Positions 48,734-57,468 of a stretch of 64,000 bases of DNA are shown in pieces. Origin of the DNA: Microbulbifer flavimaris (GTDB lineage: Bacteria > Pseudomonadota > Gammaproteobacteria > Pseudomonadales > Cellvibrionaceae); assembly GCF_001641755.2 (NCBI RefSeq), contig NZ_LRFG02000001.1:372001-436000 (forward strand), given 5' to 3'. Both the position numbers and the translations under genes were made by a program. How positions within the stretch are numbered: the stretch's first letter is position 1; every line of letters begins with the position of its first letter. A model generated the notes under the pieces. It saw only the letters and a list, made by a program, of their open reading frames with translations, was not told the DNA's origin and did not search any database.

Positions 48734-49741
48734 ATGAAAGGTTTCCAAGCTGAGAAAACACTGGTTCGCAAGTTCTTCGCGGAGATGGAGGCGGCGCCGG
48801 TGGATGGCGTTTCCGAAGTCTTGGGGCGCTATACCAGCGACGACTACCATCTTTACGGTGTCTACCCCTACAACGAGCTGGCCGGAGCCTCCGAGGTGGC
48901 GGAGCAGGTGTGGGCACCGCTCAAGCACTCGCTCGCGCGCATGCAGCGCCGCGAGGACGTGTTCATGGCCGGTGACAGCGAGATCGATGGTGACCGTTGG
49001 GTGATGAGTATGGGCCACTTCATGGGCCTGTTCGATGCGGACTGGTTGGGCATCCGCGCCACCCGCAAGCTGGCGATGTTGCGCTATGCCGAGTTCAACT
49101 GTGTGAAGGGCGGCAAGATTACCCGTTCCGGCCTTTGGATCGACATTATCGGCTTCATGCAGCAAGTCGGGGTCAATCCGCTGCCGCCGTCCACCGGCAA
49201 TTACTTTGTCTACCCGGGCCCCCGCAACCACGACGGCATTCTGCTCGACGAGTGCCCGCCCGAAGAGGCCACCCGGACCCTGGAGGTACTAAACCTGATG
49301 ATCGAGGACCTCAGTGGCCTCAACGTCTCGGGCAACGACCGCTGCCCACCGGATCTGCTGGCCAAGCGCTGGAGCGAGGACATGGTGTGGTACGGCCCTG
49401 CCGGTATCGGTGCATCCTATACTATCCCGCGGTACCAGGAGCAGCATCAGTACCCGTTTCGTGAGGGGCTAAAAGACAAGGTGTTCAACGGCCATGTGTG
49501 CCGCTTTGCCGAAGGCAACTTTGCCTGCTTCTTCGGTTGGCCGAACCTGTCCAATACGCCTACCGGGGGCTTCCTCGGCCTGCCCGGCGGCGAGTTGCGC
49601 GGTGACATGCGCGTAGTGGATGTGTACCGCCGGGAGGGCGGCAAGCTGGTGGAGAACTGGGTGCTGATCGATATCCCATATTGGCTGAAACAGCAGGGTC
49701 TGGATATCCTAGAGCGCACCCGATCAATCGCCAATCCCTAG
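48734..49741 (+). CDS. SnoaL/NTF2-like protein with two cystatin-fold domains (cluster copy 1)
   Basis: 335 residues from ATG at 48734, with AGGA five bases before; an earlier GTG-side extension lacks a good site. Two repeats of the SnoaL/NTF2 alpha-beta cone are visible: DDYHLYGVYPYNELAGA...YAEFNCVKGGKITRSGLWIDI and MVWYGPAGIGASYTIPRYQEQH...VYRREGGKLVENWVLIDI. Such folds act as polyketide cyclases, dehydratases or isomerases, using an Asp/His pocket. The role here is not known; it shares WYGPxGIG with copies 2 and 3. Controlled presumably by operator a. Confidence 0.82.
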   Translation: MKGFQAEKTLVRKFFAEMEAAPVDGVSEVLGRYTSDDYHLYGVYPYNELAGASEVAEQVWAPLKHSLARMQRREDVFMAGDSEIDGDRWVMSMGHFMGLFDADWLGIRATRKLAMLRYAEFNCVKGGKITRSGLWIDIIGFMQQVGVNPLPPSTGNYFVYPGPRNHDGILLDECPPEEATRTLEVLNLMIEDLSGLNVSGNDRCPPDLLAKRWSEDMVWYGPAGIGASYTIPRYQEQHQYPFREGLKDKVFNGHVCRFAEGNFACFFGWPNLSNTPTGGFLGLPGGELRGDMRVVDVYRREGGKLVENWVLIDIPYWLKQQGLDILERTRSIANP

Positions 49742-49775
49742 CGAATTCCCGATTTGCTCCCACGGGCTCCTCAGT

Positions 49776-49794
49776 GCGCGCCCTAGCGGCGCGC
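49776..49794. terminator. hairpin between two converging genes
   Basis: GCGCGCC (49776-49782) and GGCGCGC (49788-49794) with a 5-base loop; followed by CCTTATT rather than a T-run. It lies at the end of the SnoaL-like genes at 48734 (plus) and 50796 (minus), so termination on both strands is plausible but weakly supported. Confidence 0.35.
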
Positions 49795-50796
49795 CTTATT
49801 AAATTCCCGCAGGCGGGCGAAAACGTCTACGCCCAGTTGGTGGTAAACATCCAATAGGTCCACCAGAACCCAGTTTTCCCGAATCATGCCGTTTTCACAG
49901 CGCCAAAAATCCAGGCTGCGCATGGTGATTTCCCGGCCTGAAGGCGCGATACCGAGCCAGCCATCTCCGCTCACAGACATCTGCATGCCCGGCCAGGCTG
50001 TAAAACCGACATAGTCCCCATCGGCAAAGATATGGCCTTCCCCTGCATCTCCTACACGGTCGGGAAGGCCGTTGAGGAACGGGATTTGATGCCAGTTGCG
50101 AAAACCCTGGATCCCCCGACCTGTGCCGATGCCTGAGGGGCCGTACCAGCTGCACCGGGGGTGCCAATACTTATCTAGTTGCATCGCCTCCACGCCGCCA
50201 GTCGCATAGTTACCGAGGGCATCACACATGCTGTGGACCAGTTTCTGGCTGCGAGCTGCCCGGGCGGTGTCTTTTGAGTCGATGGCGAGCCCATCCTGAG
50301 TTGCTGGGCCGGGGACATGCCACTCACGCCCCAGACTTGGAGTCATCGGCCAAGCCTTCGCCTGCATCATTACTTCAGGGATGTCCCACAGCGCTTGCAC
50401 TTCGATTACCCGGCCGTTTTCAAACCGGTAGAATTCGTGAAAGCGCATGGCAACCTGATGGCCTGTGGCGGGAATGTCGAGCCAAGGTTTTTCAAAGGAA
50501 CCCGTGTAATAGCCACAGCAGCCGACCCAGTCTGCGCCAGCAGGTGTCTGACCTGCCATCACAATGGTGTCCCGGCGCTCAAGGTCGGGGATTGACTGAG
50601 CCAGGGGGCTGAGCGCTCTTTCAAACAGCTCGGCAGGGCCGGATAAGGTTTCAAAAGGATAAGCTAGCTGCACCAGAGCATCCATGGTCAGCAGTGCATC
50701 TAGCTGCTTTCTGACCTCCCTTGGCTCATAGTCGTATAGGGCAGCCCGGAGAGGGGCAAGCAGGGCCTTGTTATGTGTGTGGATGTTAGTGGGCAT
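49783..50796 (-). CDS. SnoaL/NTF2-like two-domain protein (cluster copy 2)
   Basis: 337 residues from ATG at 50796 (MPTNIHTHNKALLAPLRAAL), preceded by GGGAG at seven bases; the longer form is rejected because its leader spans the operator at 50812. The first domain has LAYPFETLSGPAELFERALSP and VQALWDIPEVM; the second has CSWYGPSGIGTGRGIQGFRN with WHQIPFLNGLPDRV and MIRENWVLVDLLDVYHQLG. It is about as similar in architecture to copies 1 and 3. The tandem NTF2 fold suggests a small-molecule lyase, isomerase or dehydratase, unproven. Confidence 0.82.
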   Translation of the reverse strand: MPTNIHTHNKALLAPLRAALYDYEPREVRKQLDALLTMDALVQLAYPFETLSGPAELFERALSPLAQSIPDLERRDTIVMAGQTPAGADWVGCCGYYTGSFEKPWLDIPATGHQVAMRFHEFYRFENGRVIEVQALWDIPEVMMQAKAWPMTPSLGREWHVPGPATQDGLAIDSKDTARAARSQKLVHSMCDALGNYATGGVEAMQLDKYWHPRCSWYGPSGIGTGRGIQGFRNWHQIPFLNGLPDRVGDAGEGHIFADGDYVGFTAWPGMQMSVSGDGWLGIAPSGREITMRSLDFWRCENGMIRENWVLVDLLDVYHQLGVDVFARLREFNKARR

Positions 50797-50811
50797 GTTG
50801 AAGCTCCCAAT

Positions 50812-50825
50812 TGAATTCGAATGCA
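50812..50825. promoter_or_regulatory. LacI-type operator b, between divergent genes
   Basis: TGAATTCGAATGCA is a perfect TG-N2-TTCGAA-N2-CA palindrome frame. It is 16 bases upstream of the minus-strand SnoaL-like start and 73 bases before the plus-strand hydrolase, so one site can serve both. Confidence 0.7.
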
Positions 50826-50897
50826 GAGGTGCTAGGATCATACCCGCTGGAGCGTCAGGGGAAAACCTTGTGAGGTTACGAATAATCGGGGAGGCGA

Positions 50898-51851
50898 GTG
50901 AGTGCGATGCTGGCGTTTAAAGGATGGGGCCCACTACTGGTGGGACTGCTTTATATTGTGAGTGCGCAAAGCGCACACGCTGCCGGTGAGGGTTTCTCCC
51001 TGAGTGAAAGGGAGCCCTCAGTCTCTGGTTTTCAGCGGCAGGTGGCAACATTTTCAGTGGATGGGTTACAGCAGCACGCGCTGTTGCTGTGGCCTGCCGG
51101 CGACGTTCCTTCCAGCGGGCACCCAGTTGTTCTTTTTGCGCATGGCTATCACCCTGATCCACCGAATTACGGGAGAATTGGGAGCGGAGAGACCTCGCGA
51201 CCGGGAGATTATTATCGGGGTTTGGTGGGCGCCTACGCAGCCGCTGGCTATGTGGTTGTGGTGCCGGATTATCGCGGTCACAACGAGTCTGCGGGCTTTG
51301 AATTCACCGAGCGATTTCTTGCCCCGCACTGGTATGCCCGGGACCTTCTGGGCGCGCTGAACGGGCTGCTCTCTCTCCAGGAAGTTGACGCTGACAGAGT
51401 GTTTGCGGTCGGCCATTCGATGGGGAGTACCGTGCTCCAGCTGGCGGCACCGCACATGGACGCGCGAGTGCGGGCGGTTTCTCTGTGGTCGACGGCCCGC
51501 CTGGATTATCGGGCCCGAATTCTGGCAAATGCTGTCAAGGCCCAGGGCGGGATGGACCGTCACTCATTGGGTAAGCCTGATCTGCGCCGCTTTGAGGAAG
51601 AGCTGCGGGCAGTGAAACCAATCGATTCCCGGGAGTTTGCTGAGCTCCAAGTGCCGGTGCTTATGCACCATGCAGAGGATGACCAGGTCACTCCGTTGGA
51701 AAATTCGCTTGTTATAGCAATGGACCGCTATTTGGCCGGTACTCCATACACGCTCCACACTTATGACTCCGACGCTCATCTCCTAAAGGGAGAGCAATTC
51801 GAGCAGGCTGTTTCTCGCGACCTGGATTTCTTCAGCGGCCTCTCTGATTAG
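50898..51851 (+). CDS. exported alpha/beta hydrolase (dienelactone-hydrolase/esterase type)
   Basis: 317 residues (GTG at 50898, or ATG at 50907 three codons later; GGGGAGG lies just before). Signal peptide LLVGLLYIVSAQSAHA. The nucleophile elbow is VGHSMGSTVL, the oxyanion region VLFAHGYHPDPPNYG, and the acid/base pair appears as LMHHAEDDQVTP with DSDAHLLKGE. It looks like a periplasmic or secreted carboxylesterase, so it may release acyl groups from the substrate outside the cytoplasm. Confidence 0.82.
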   Translation: MSAMLAFKGWGPLLVGLLYIVSAQSAHAAGEGFSLSEREPSVSGFQRQVATFSVDGLQQHALLLWPAGDVPSSGHPVVLFAHGYHPDPPNYGRIGSGETSRPGDYYRGLVGAYAAAGYVVVVPDYRGHNESAGFEFTERFLAPHWYARDLLGALNGLLSLQEVDADRVFAVGHSMGSTVLQLAAPHMDARVRAVSLWSTARLDYRARILANAVKAQGGMDRHSLGKPDLRRFEEELRAVKPIDSREFAELQVPVLMHHAEDDQVTPLENSLVIAMDRYLAGTPYTLHTYDSDAHLLKGEQFEQAVSRDLDFFSGLSD

Positions 51852-51865
51852 TATGGAGAGGCCGC
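51835..51865. terminator. convergent-gene hairpin
   Basis: GCGGCCTCTC (51835-51844) pairs perfectly with GAGAGGCCGC (51856-51865), an 11-base loop between, spanning the hydrolase stop. No T-run; termination is likely for both converging genes but not certain. Confidence 0.45.
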
Positions 51866-51880
51866 AGATCGAACTTGCAA

Positions 51881-52630
51881 CTACTGCGCGGTCCAGCCTC
51901 CGTCGACTTTAATACTGTCACCAGTGGTCAGACTGGATAAATCACTGGCAAGGTAAGTTACGGCGTTTGCGACTTCTTCTGTGTTTCCTACCCGCGCCAG
52001 CGGGATTTTACTGATTACTTCAGCGTAAAACTCTGGGTTCTCAAACATGGGGGCGGTGAGAGGTGTGCTGATAAAGGTTGGTGCGACGGAATTCACGCGG
52101 ATACCGTGGGGGGCCAGTTCAACAGCCATGGCTTTGGTTAGCCCTTCGATGGCGTGCTTGGTCATGCAGTAAACTGTGCGGTTGGCTGCACCGATATGAC
52201 CCATCTGTGATGTGATGTTGATGATTGAGCCTGCGCCGGCACGCTGCATGACTTCTGCTGCCGCTTGTGCTGACAGGAAGGCTGCACGCACGTTCAGATT
52301 GAGCATCAGGTCAAGGGTGTCTTCGCTAACCTCCGTAATTGGCATCGGCTTGTTGGTGCCGACATTGTTGACCAGGATGTCGAGGCACTTCAGGTCTCGA
52401 ATGCGACGAAGGAATTCCGGATTCGTGACGTCCATGGCCCAAGGCTCGATCCTGCCTCCGCTTTCTGCGACCAGCGTATCAAGGTCCCCTTTACTCCGCG
52501 CGACAGTGATCACATGGGCGTGACAGCTGGCCAGTGAGAGGGCGCAAGCTTTGCCGATGCCCTTGCTGGCACCGGTCACCAGTGCAGTTTTTCCGCGCAG
52601 GTCCAGAGAGGGGGCTTGGGGGTGACTCAT
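51881..52630 (-). CDS. SDR-family oxidoreductase (FabG/gluconate-dehydrogenase type)
   Basis: 249 residues. TGASKGIGKACALSLA binds NAD(P); NNVGTNKP, ITSQMGHIGA and VYCMTKHAIEG supply the catalytic Asn-Ser-Tyr-Lys; the end DSIKVDGGWTAQ is typical of sugar or polyol dehydrogenases. GGAGG lies seven bases before the ATG. The start overlaps the end of the lipoprotein gene (ATGA), so the two are co-transcribed. Probable role: oxidation of a hydroxyl of the cluster substrate. Confidence 0.9.
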   Translation of the reverse strand: MSHPQAPSLDLRGKTALVTGASKGIGKACALSLASCHAHVITVARSKGDLDTLVAESGGRIEPWAMDVTNPEFLRRIRDLKCLDILVNNVGTNKPMPITEVSEDTLDLMLNLNVRAAFLSAQAAAEVMQRAGAGSIINITSQMGHIGAANRTVYCMTKHAIEGLTKAMAVELAPHGIRVNSVAPTFISTPLTAPMFENPEFYAEVISKIPLARVGNTEEVANAVTYLASDLSSLTTGDSIKVDGGWTAQ

Positions 52631-54093
52631 GGGGTTGCCTCCGTTTTTTCCACTTGTTTAAAGTCTTTGCAGTTGCGCGCGTCAGGCCTATCGCCGTTGA
52701 ACAAAAGTGCATCTCTGGCCAGGGCGCAGGCGACGCCTGGCTGGGTTCCCGCAGGAGAGAACCAGTCATGTTGGCTCACCTTCAGGGAGTGTGTTGTTCC
52801 CGGGTACTCAAATGCATAGGCCATGCCGCCAGCTTTCAGGATGTTGTTCTGTAAGCGCTGATTCCACGCGGGGAGCGAATAGTAGTCCCGGTCAGAGAAG
52901 TGCAGGGCGAGCGGTACGGAGATGTGCTTTGCCGCGGGGTAGGCACTTACGGACGCCAGTGCGGTCGCGATCCTCGGGTCATGATCAATCTGCAGTTGGC
53001 CATTGTCGTCTCGGCTGATGGTGAAGGTCGCATCATCGATGTTGAGAACGTAGCGATTAATGGTCTCATACATCTGGCGGTATTTATCTGTGAGTGCCTT
53101 TAGCACTGTGCCCGTCGACCAGGTTTGCCGCTGCCAGGTCCACTCCGCTGGGTGCGGTGTGCCGATCCAGTCCGGCGGGAAGCCAAACACAAAGTCGGCA
53201 TTGGTGTGGCCGTTCCCGTCTGTGGCGGTGCCGTTCCAGCTGCCGTCGCCGGCGAGGAAGGCCTGTGGGCTGGCGCCCATGGGGCCAAAGGTATTGGCCT
53301 GGGTGAGCTTGTCAGGGATGTTGCCGGACCAGATGGAGGCAGCGTGGAATTGGCCGGTATTGGGATTGTCGCCGGTGATGGCAAGCGCGGTCAGCGCTGC
53401 GTCCCCGCCCTGGGAGTGGCCCAGCAGGTTGACCCGGTCGAGGTCGAGACGCGGCGTTTCGATACTGTAACTGGCCCATTCCAGAGCTGCGTAGCCGCGT
53501 AGTGCCGCCAGCAAGTTGACCAGGTCGATGGCGTAGAAGCTCGGCGACAGGTAGCTGCCGTTGTCCCAAACCTGCATGAATTCGTGGCCCTCAGCGGGGA
53601 CCCCACCCACCGTGCCGTGGCCACGAAAACCCGGGCTCAGAACCGCGAAACCGGCGCCTGTCAGCGCGGCAACGATTTCGCCGTAGAAGGAGTCGTGGTT
53701 GAGGCCAAACTGGTAACCGGGCGCGGCCTCGATGCCCACCCAGCCATGGCTGAAGATAGCAAGCGGGAAGCCTCCCTGGGGCGGTGTGCCGTGGGGGATG
53801 TCGATGCGCGTGTAGATCCTCAGACCGTCCGAATCATAACTGGCGAGCAGGGTGTCGGCGTGGGGCAGGGGGGCAGGTGCGGGCCGCTCGAGCAGTGCGA
53901 GTTTGCTCTGGTATGGGCGCGCACGCAGGCTATCGATACTGAGGTCTGCGAGGTCATCGATACACACGGCCGGGTTGCTGTGCGGACATTGGTCGTTGGC
54001 ACTTGCGTCTGGCCGCTCGCTGCGGCTGCTGTCGCCGGTGCCGCCGCAGCCGGCAGCGATCAGTACGATCACTGTCAGGAAAGCGTACTTCAT
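52627..54093 (-). CDS. lipoprotein alpha/beta hydrolase (esterase-like)
   Basis: 488 residues. The leader LTVIVLIAAGC is a lipobox with the modified Cys, so it is membrane-anchored. The esterase core shows HGWVGIEAAPGYQF, the nucleophile NLLGHSQGGDAALT, and late catalytic residues SDRDYYSLP and PGTTHSLKVS. Large insertions make it longer than typical dienelactone hydrolases. It is the first gene of the minus-strand pair with the SDR, divergent from the dehydrogenase gene across operators c and d. Confidence 0.82.
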   Translation of the reverse strand: MKYAFLTVIVLIAAGCGGTGDSSRSERPDASANDQCPHSNPAVCIDDLADLSIDSLRARPYQSKLALLERPAPAPLPHADTLLASYDSDGLRIYTRIDIPHGTPPQGGFPLAIFSHGWVGIEAAPGYQFGLNHDSFYGEIVAALTGAGFAVLSPGFRGHGTVGGVPAEGHEFMQVWDNGSYLSPSFYAIDLVNLLAALRGYAALEWASYSIETPRLDLDRVNLLGHSQGGDAALTALAITGDNPNTGQFHAASIWSGNIPDKLTQANTFGPMGASPQAFLAGDGSWNGTATDGNGHTNADFVFGFPPDWIGTPHPAEWTWQRQTWSTGTVLKALTDKYRQMYETINRYVLNIDDATFTISRDDNGQLQIDHDPRIATALASVSAYPAAKHISVPLALHFSDRDYYSLPAWNQRLQNNILKAGGMAYAFEYPGTTHSLKVSQHDWFSPAGTQPGVACALARDALLFNGDRPDARNCKDFKQVEKTEATP

Positions 54094-54202
54094 CTTATGG
54101 CCCGTTATTCTCGTTGAAATCTCTCCGCCTGCCGGGCGGTGCCCACGTTACTTCGGGGCATCATATCGCAGTGCCCGGCGAGCAGCCGACTTTGAAACAA
54201 AA

Positions 54203-54216
54203 TGATTTCGAAGTCA
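54203..54216. promoter_or_regulatory. LacI-type operator c
   Basis: TGATTTCGAAGTCA, a full TG-N2-TTCGAA-N2-CA frame. It is closer to the lipoprotein gene (start at 54093, minus strand) than operator d. Confidence 0.65.
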
Positions 54217-54292
54217 ATTTGTGCTGGATCCGCCTGCAGCGGGCCCTGACGGCAGGGGCGGAATGAGTCGCAATTCTTTCCACAATGAATAT

Positions 54293-54306
54293 TGCATTCG
54301 AAGTCA
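54293..54306. promoter_or_regulatory. LacI-type operator d
   Basis: TGCATTCGAAGTCA, the consensus-like site, 58 bases before the dehydrogenase ATG at 54364. The c-d centre distance is 90 bases, which would allow looping between them. Confidence 0.7.
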
Positions 54307-54363
54307 TTCAGGGTTTACCATCCGGTTTTCCCACATAAAAAGCACAATTCCGAGAGGCGAGTT

Positions 54364-55653
54364 ATGGCGAAGTACCTGAAACATGGCATGGATGCGGAAA
54401 CCGTACAGACGAACGACACCAAGGTGCGCGAGATCGTCGAGGGCATCCTGGGTGATATCGAAAAGCGTGGTGATGCCGCGGTGCGCGACTATTCCGGCCA
54501 GTTCGACAAGTGGGTGCCGGAGAGCTTCCGTCTGAGCGAGGAACAGATCAAGGCGTGCTACGAGCGCCTGGACAAATCCACCTTGGCGGACATCCGTTTC
54601 GCCCAGGATCAGGTACGCAACTTCGCTCAGATCCAGCGCGACTCCATGCTGGATGTCGAGCAGGAGACCCTGCCGGGCGTATTTCTGGGGCACAAGCACA
54701 TTCCCATGAACAGCGTTGGCTGCTACGTTCCGGGCGGCAAGTACCCGCTGGTGGCCTCCGCGCACATGAGTGTTGCCACCGCCAAAGTTGCAGGTGTGAA
54801 GCGAGTGATCGCTGCGGCACCGCCGTTCAATGGCGAGCCGAACCCGGCCATCGTTGTCGCCATGGATATGGCCGGCGCCGATGAAATCTATTGCTTCGGC
54901 GGCGTGCAGGCGATCGGTGCCATGGCGATCGGTACCGAAACCATTGCCCCGGTAGACATGCTGGTTGGCCCGGGCAACGCGTTTGTGGCCGAAGCCAAGC
55001 GCCAGCTGTTCGGCCGGGTAGGTATTGACCTGTTTGCTGGTCCTACCGAAACCCTGGTTATTGCCGATGACACTGTTGACGGCGAGCTGTGTGCCACTGA
55101 CTTGCTTGGCCAGGCCGAGCACGGTGTCAATTCCCCGGCGGTGCTGCTGACCAACTCCGAGAAGCTGGCACAGGATACGCTGGTGGAAATTGAGAAGCAG
55201 CTGCAGACCCTGCCTACCGCAGAAGTGGCCGGCAAGGCATGGGAAGATTATGGGCAGATCATCCTTTGTGACTCCTACGAAGAGATGGTGCAGGTGGCCG
55301 ACGAGATCGCTTCCGAGCACGTACAGGTCATGACCCGCGACCCGAACTACTTTCTCGAAAATATGACCAATTACGGGGCGCTCTTCCTGGGTGCGGAGAC
55401 TAATGTCTCCTACGGTGACAAGGTGATCGGCACGAACCACACTTTGCCAACGAAGAAAGCAGCGAGATATACTGGCGGTCTTTGGGTTGGCAAGTTCATC
55501 AAGACCTGCACCTACCAGCGCGTAACCCCTGAAGCTTCAGCCATGGTCGGTGAATACTGCTCCCGCCTGTGTGCCCTCGAAGGGTTTGCTGGCCACAAGG
55601 CGCAGGCAGACATCCGTGTTCGCCGTTATGGTAAAAAAGAAATCTCCGAATAA
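54364..55653 (+). CDS. histidinol dehydrogenase-like (HpsN/sulfopropanediol dehydrogenase-type) NAD enzyme
   Basis: 429 residues from ATG at 54364, GAGG six bases before. Motifs of the HisD fold: [78 protein letters not shown] and the [10 protein letters not shown] stretch. It is not in a his operon, and its family contains (R)-2,3-dihydroxypropane-1-sulfonate dehydrogenase (HpsN). None of the other hps genes is here, so the substrate may be another vicinal or primary alcohol oxidised in two steps to the acid. The LacI gene overlaps its end by 26 bases. Confidence 0.85.
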   Translation: MAKYLKHGMDAETVQTNDTKVREIVEGILGDIEKRGDAAVRDYSGQFDKWVPESFRLSEEQIKACYERLDKSTLADIRFAQDQVRNFAQIQRDSMLDVEQETLPGVFLGHKHIPMNSVGCYVPGGKYPLVASAHMSVATAKVAGVKRVIAAAPPFNGEPNPAIVVAMDMAGADEIYCFGGVQAIGAMAIGTETIAPVDMLVGPGNAFVAEAKRQLFGRVGIDLFAGPTETLVIADDTVDGELCATDLLGQAEHGVNSPAVLLTNSEKLAQDTLVEIEKQLQTLPTAEVAGKAWEDYGQIILCDSYEEMVQVADEIASEHVQVMTRDPNYFLENMTNYGALFLGAETNVSYGDKVIGTNHTLPTKKAARYTGGLWVGKFIKTCTYQRVTPEASAMVGEYCSRLCALEGFAGHKAQADIRVRRYGKKEISE

Positions 55654-56677
55654 AGCATCTTCCCTGCAGGAAGCAGGTGCACATCGTGCGCGCGTGACGT
55701 CCTATGATGTTGCGGCGCACGCGGGTGTTTCCCAATCGGCGGTTTCCCGCTGTTTCAAACCTGGTGCGAGTGTGTCGAAAAAGATGCGCGACCGGGTGAT
55801 GAAGGCAGTGCAGGAGCTCGGCTACCGCCCCAATGCCATTGCACGCGGCCTGATTACAAGGCGCTCCAACATGGTCGGGGTGGTGGTTTCCAACCTGAAT
55901 TTCTACCCGGAAGTCCTGTCCGAACTCAACAAACGCTTTATTGCCCGCGGTGTACACGTGCTGCTGTTCTCCCTCGACCAGGAGAGCGATGTAGGCAGCA
56001 TTCTCGAGCAGATGTGGCAGTACCCCCTCGACGGCGTAATCGCCGCGGCGCACTTGGCGCCGGAGCAGATCGCCATGTTTGAAGAGCGCGGGGTGCCGCT
56101 GATTTTCTACAACCGTTCCTACCAGGATGTCCCGGTCAGCTCAGTGTGCTGTGACCAGACCGAGGGCGAGCGCATGCTGGTAAGCCAGCTGGCAGCCAGT
56201 AGCACGCACAAGCTGTACGGTATCGTTGCCGGTCCTAAGGATTCCGTGGTGAGTATGCAGCGTACCGAAGGAGCCAAGCAGCGACTGGCCGAGCTCGGCG
56301 TCACCGACGTGCAGGTCGTGCCAGGTGATTACACCTACGAATCCGGCCGCCGGGCGGTGTCCCGACTGGTGGAGGTGTGCGGGCGAGTTCCTGATGCCAT
56401 CGTATGTGCCAATGACATGATGGCGATGGGCTGCATGGACGAATTGCGCTTCAAGCACGACCTGGATGTGCCTGGGGATGTGTCAGTGGTGGGCTTCGAC
56501 GGTGTCAAGGCGGCGAGCTGGGCGAGCTTCAACCTCACCACTGTGGCGCAGCCGGTGGAGAGCATGGCCGAAGCGGTGGTGACCATGCTGCTGGAGCGGG
56601 TGGACAATCCGGAGATGCCCCCGGAGAAGCGCACCTTTTCCGGCGTACTGCGCGCGGGCGGTTCCATCCGGCGTTGA
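55628..56677 (+). CDS. LacI-family transcriptional regulator of the catabolic cluster
   Basis: 349 residues from ATG at 55628 inside the end of the dehydrogenase gene. The helix-turn-helix is [21 protein letters not shown] and the hinge helix [10 protein letters not shown] with the Leu that intercalates at a central CG. A periplasmic-binding-protein-like domain follows ([50 protein letters not shown]). It is the only regulator in the cluster, and the six TTCGAA-centred palindromes are its obvious candidate sites. The effector is probably the substrate or an intermediate. Confidence 0.92.
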   Translation: MVKKKSPNKASSLQEAGAHRARVTSYDVAAHAGVSQSAVSRCFKPGASVSKKMRDRVMKAVQELGYRPNAIARGLITRRSNMVGVVVSNLNFYPEVLSELNKRFIARGVHVLLFSLDQESDVGSILEQMWQYPLDGVIAAAHLAPEQIAMFEERGVPLIFYNRSYQDVPVSSVCCDQTEGERMLVSQLAASSTHKLYGIVAGPKDSVVSMQRTEGAKQRLAELGVTDVQVVPGDYTYESGRRAVSRLVEVCGRVPDAIVCANDMMAMGCMDELRFKHDLDVPGDVSVVGFDGVKAASWASFNLTTVAQPVESMAEAVVTMLLERVDNPEMPPEKRTFSGVLRAGGSIRR

Positions 56678-56703
56678 TCGGTACCAACAGCGGTAAAAAA
56701 ATT

Positions 56704-57468
56704 ATGAACGAATGCATTCGAAGTACATTTGCCGGGCGCCCAGGCGGCGGGCTGCCGGTAGTGTTGCTGCCGGGCACCCTCTGTGACGGGCGTATGTGGA
56801 GGTACCAGCGCGCGGCGCTGGGTCAGCTGGCGCCGGTGCTGGTGGGCAGTATGACCGGGGCGGATTCCATGCGGGCCCTGGCCCGCGACCTGCTGGCGGA
56901 ACTACCGCCGCGCTTTGCTCTGGCCGGCTTTTCCATGGGGGGGATGGTGGCGTTGGAGGTACTGCGCCAGGCCCCGGAGCGTATCGCCGGCCTCGCACTG
57001 CTCGACACCAATTACTGGGAAGACCTGCCAGAGCGTGCCGCTGCCCGCGAGGTTCAGGTAGCGGGCGCATTGTCTGGCGGGCTCGCGAGGTTGGTGCGCG
57101 AGCAGTTGCTGCCGAATTACTTTGCTGCAGCCAATCGCGACAATCCCGCCCTCGCGCAGGAGGTGGTGGACATGGCGGAGGCAGTGGGTGAGCTGGCGTT
57201 CGCGCGTCAGGCGCGCGCGCTCGGTACCCGTAGCGAGAGCCTGGGCCTGCTGGGGGGCTTTGCCAGGCCGGCGCTGGTGCTTTGTGGGGAAGAGGATGTC
57301 CTGTGCCCGCCGCCGGCGCACGAGGCCATGGCTGAGGCGTTGCCAAGCGCGGAGCTGGTGGTGGTTCCGGATGCCGCCCACATGGCGCCCATGGAGCAGC
57401 CGCAGGTGGTGGCCGACGCCCTGTGCCGCTGGCTGGAACAAGTTTTACAAAGTGAGGTGGCGTCGTGA
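56704..57468 (+). CDS. alpha/beta hydrolase, cytoplasmic
   Basis: The nucleophile motif is LAGFSMGGMVALEVL, with VVLLPGTLCDGRMW (oxyanion side), LVLCGEEDVLCPPPAHEAM and VVPDAAHMAPMEQP (acid and His). No signal peptide. The start is uncertain: ATG at 56704 is used, but operator e (56713-56726) would then lie inside codons 4-8, and no Shine-Dalgarno is evident. An upstream ATG at 56674 overlaps the LacI gene end; a GTG at 56761 is also in frame. The stop overlaps the aldolase GTG by four bases. Confidence 0.8.
   Translation: MNECIRSTFAGRPGGGLPVVLLPGTLCDGRMWRYQRAALGQLAPVLVGSMTGADSMRALARDLLAELPPRFALAGFSMGGMVALEVLRQAPERIAGLALLDTNYWEDLPERAAAREVQVAGALSGGLARLVREQLLPNYFAAANRDNPALAQEVVDMAEAVGELAFARQARALGTRSESLGLLGGFARPALVLCGEEDVLCPPPAHEAMAEALPSAELVVVPDAAHMAPMEQPQVVADALCRWLEQVLQSEVAS
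56713..56726. promoter_or_regulatory. LacI-type operator e, at the 5' end of the hydrolase gene
   Basis: TGCATTCGAAGTAC, identical to f over 18 bases (TGCATTCGAAGTACATTT). It keeps the TTCGAA core but has AC for the last CA, so one half-site is shifted by a base. Confidence 0.6.

Noticed and set aside
54292-54363. Upstream extension of the HisD-like gene to an ATG at 54292
   Set aside because: It would translate the operator; the ATG at 54364 has GAGG six bases before and matches the family start.
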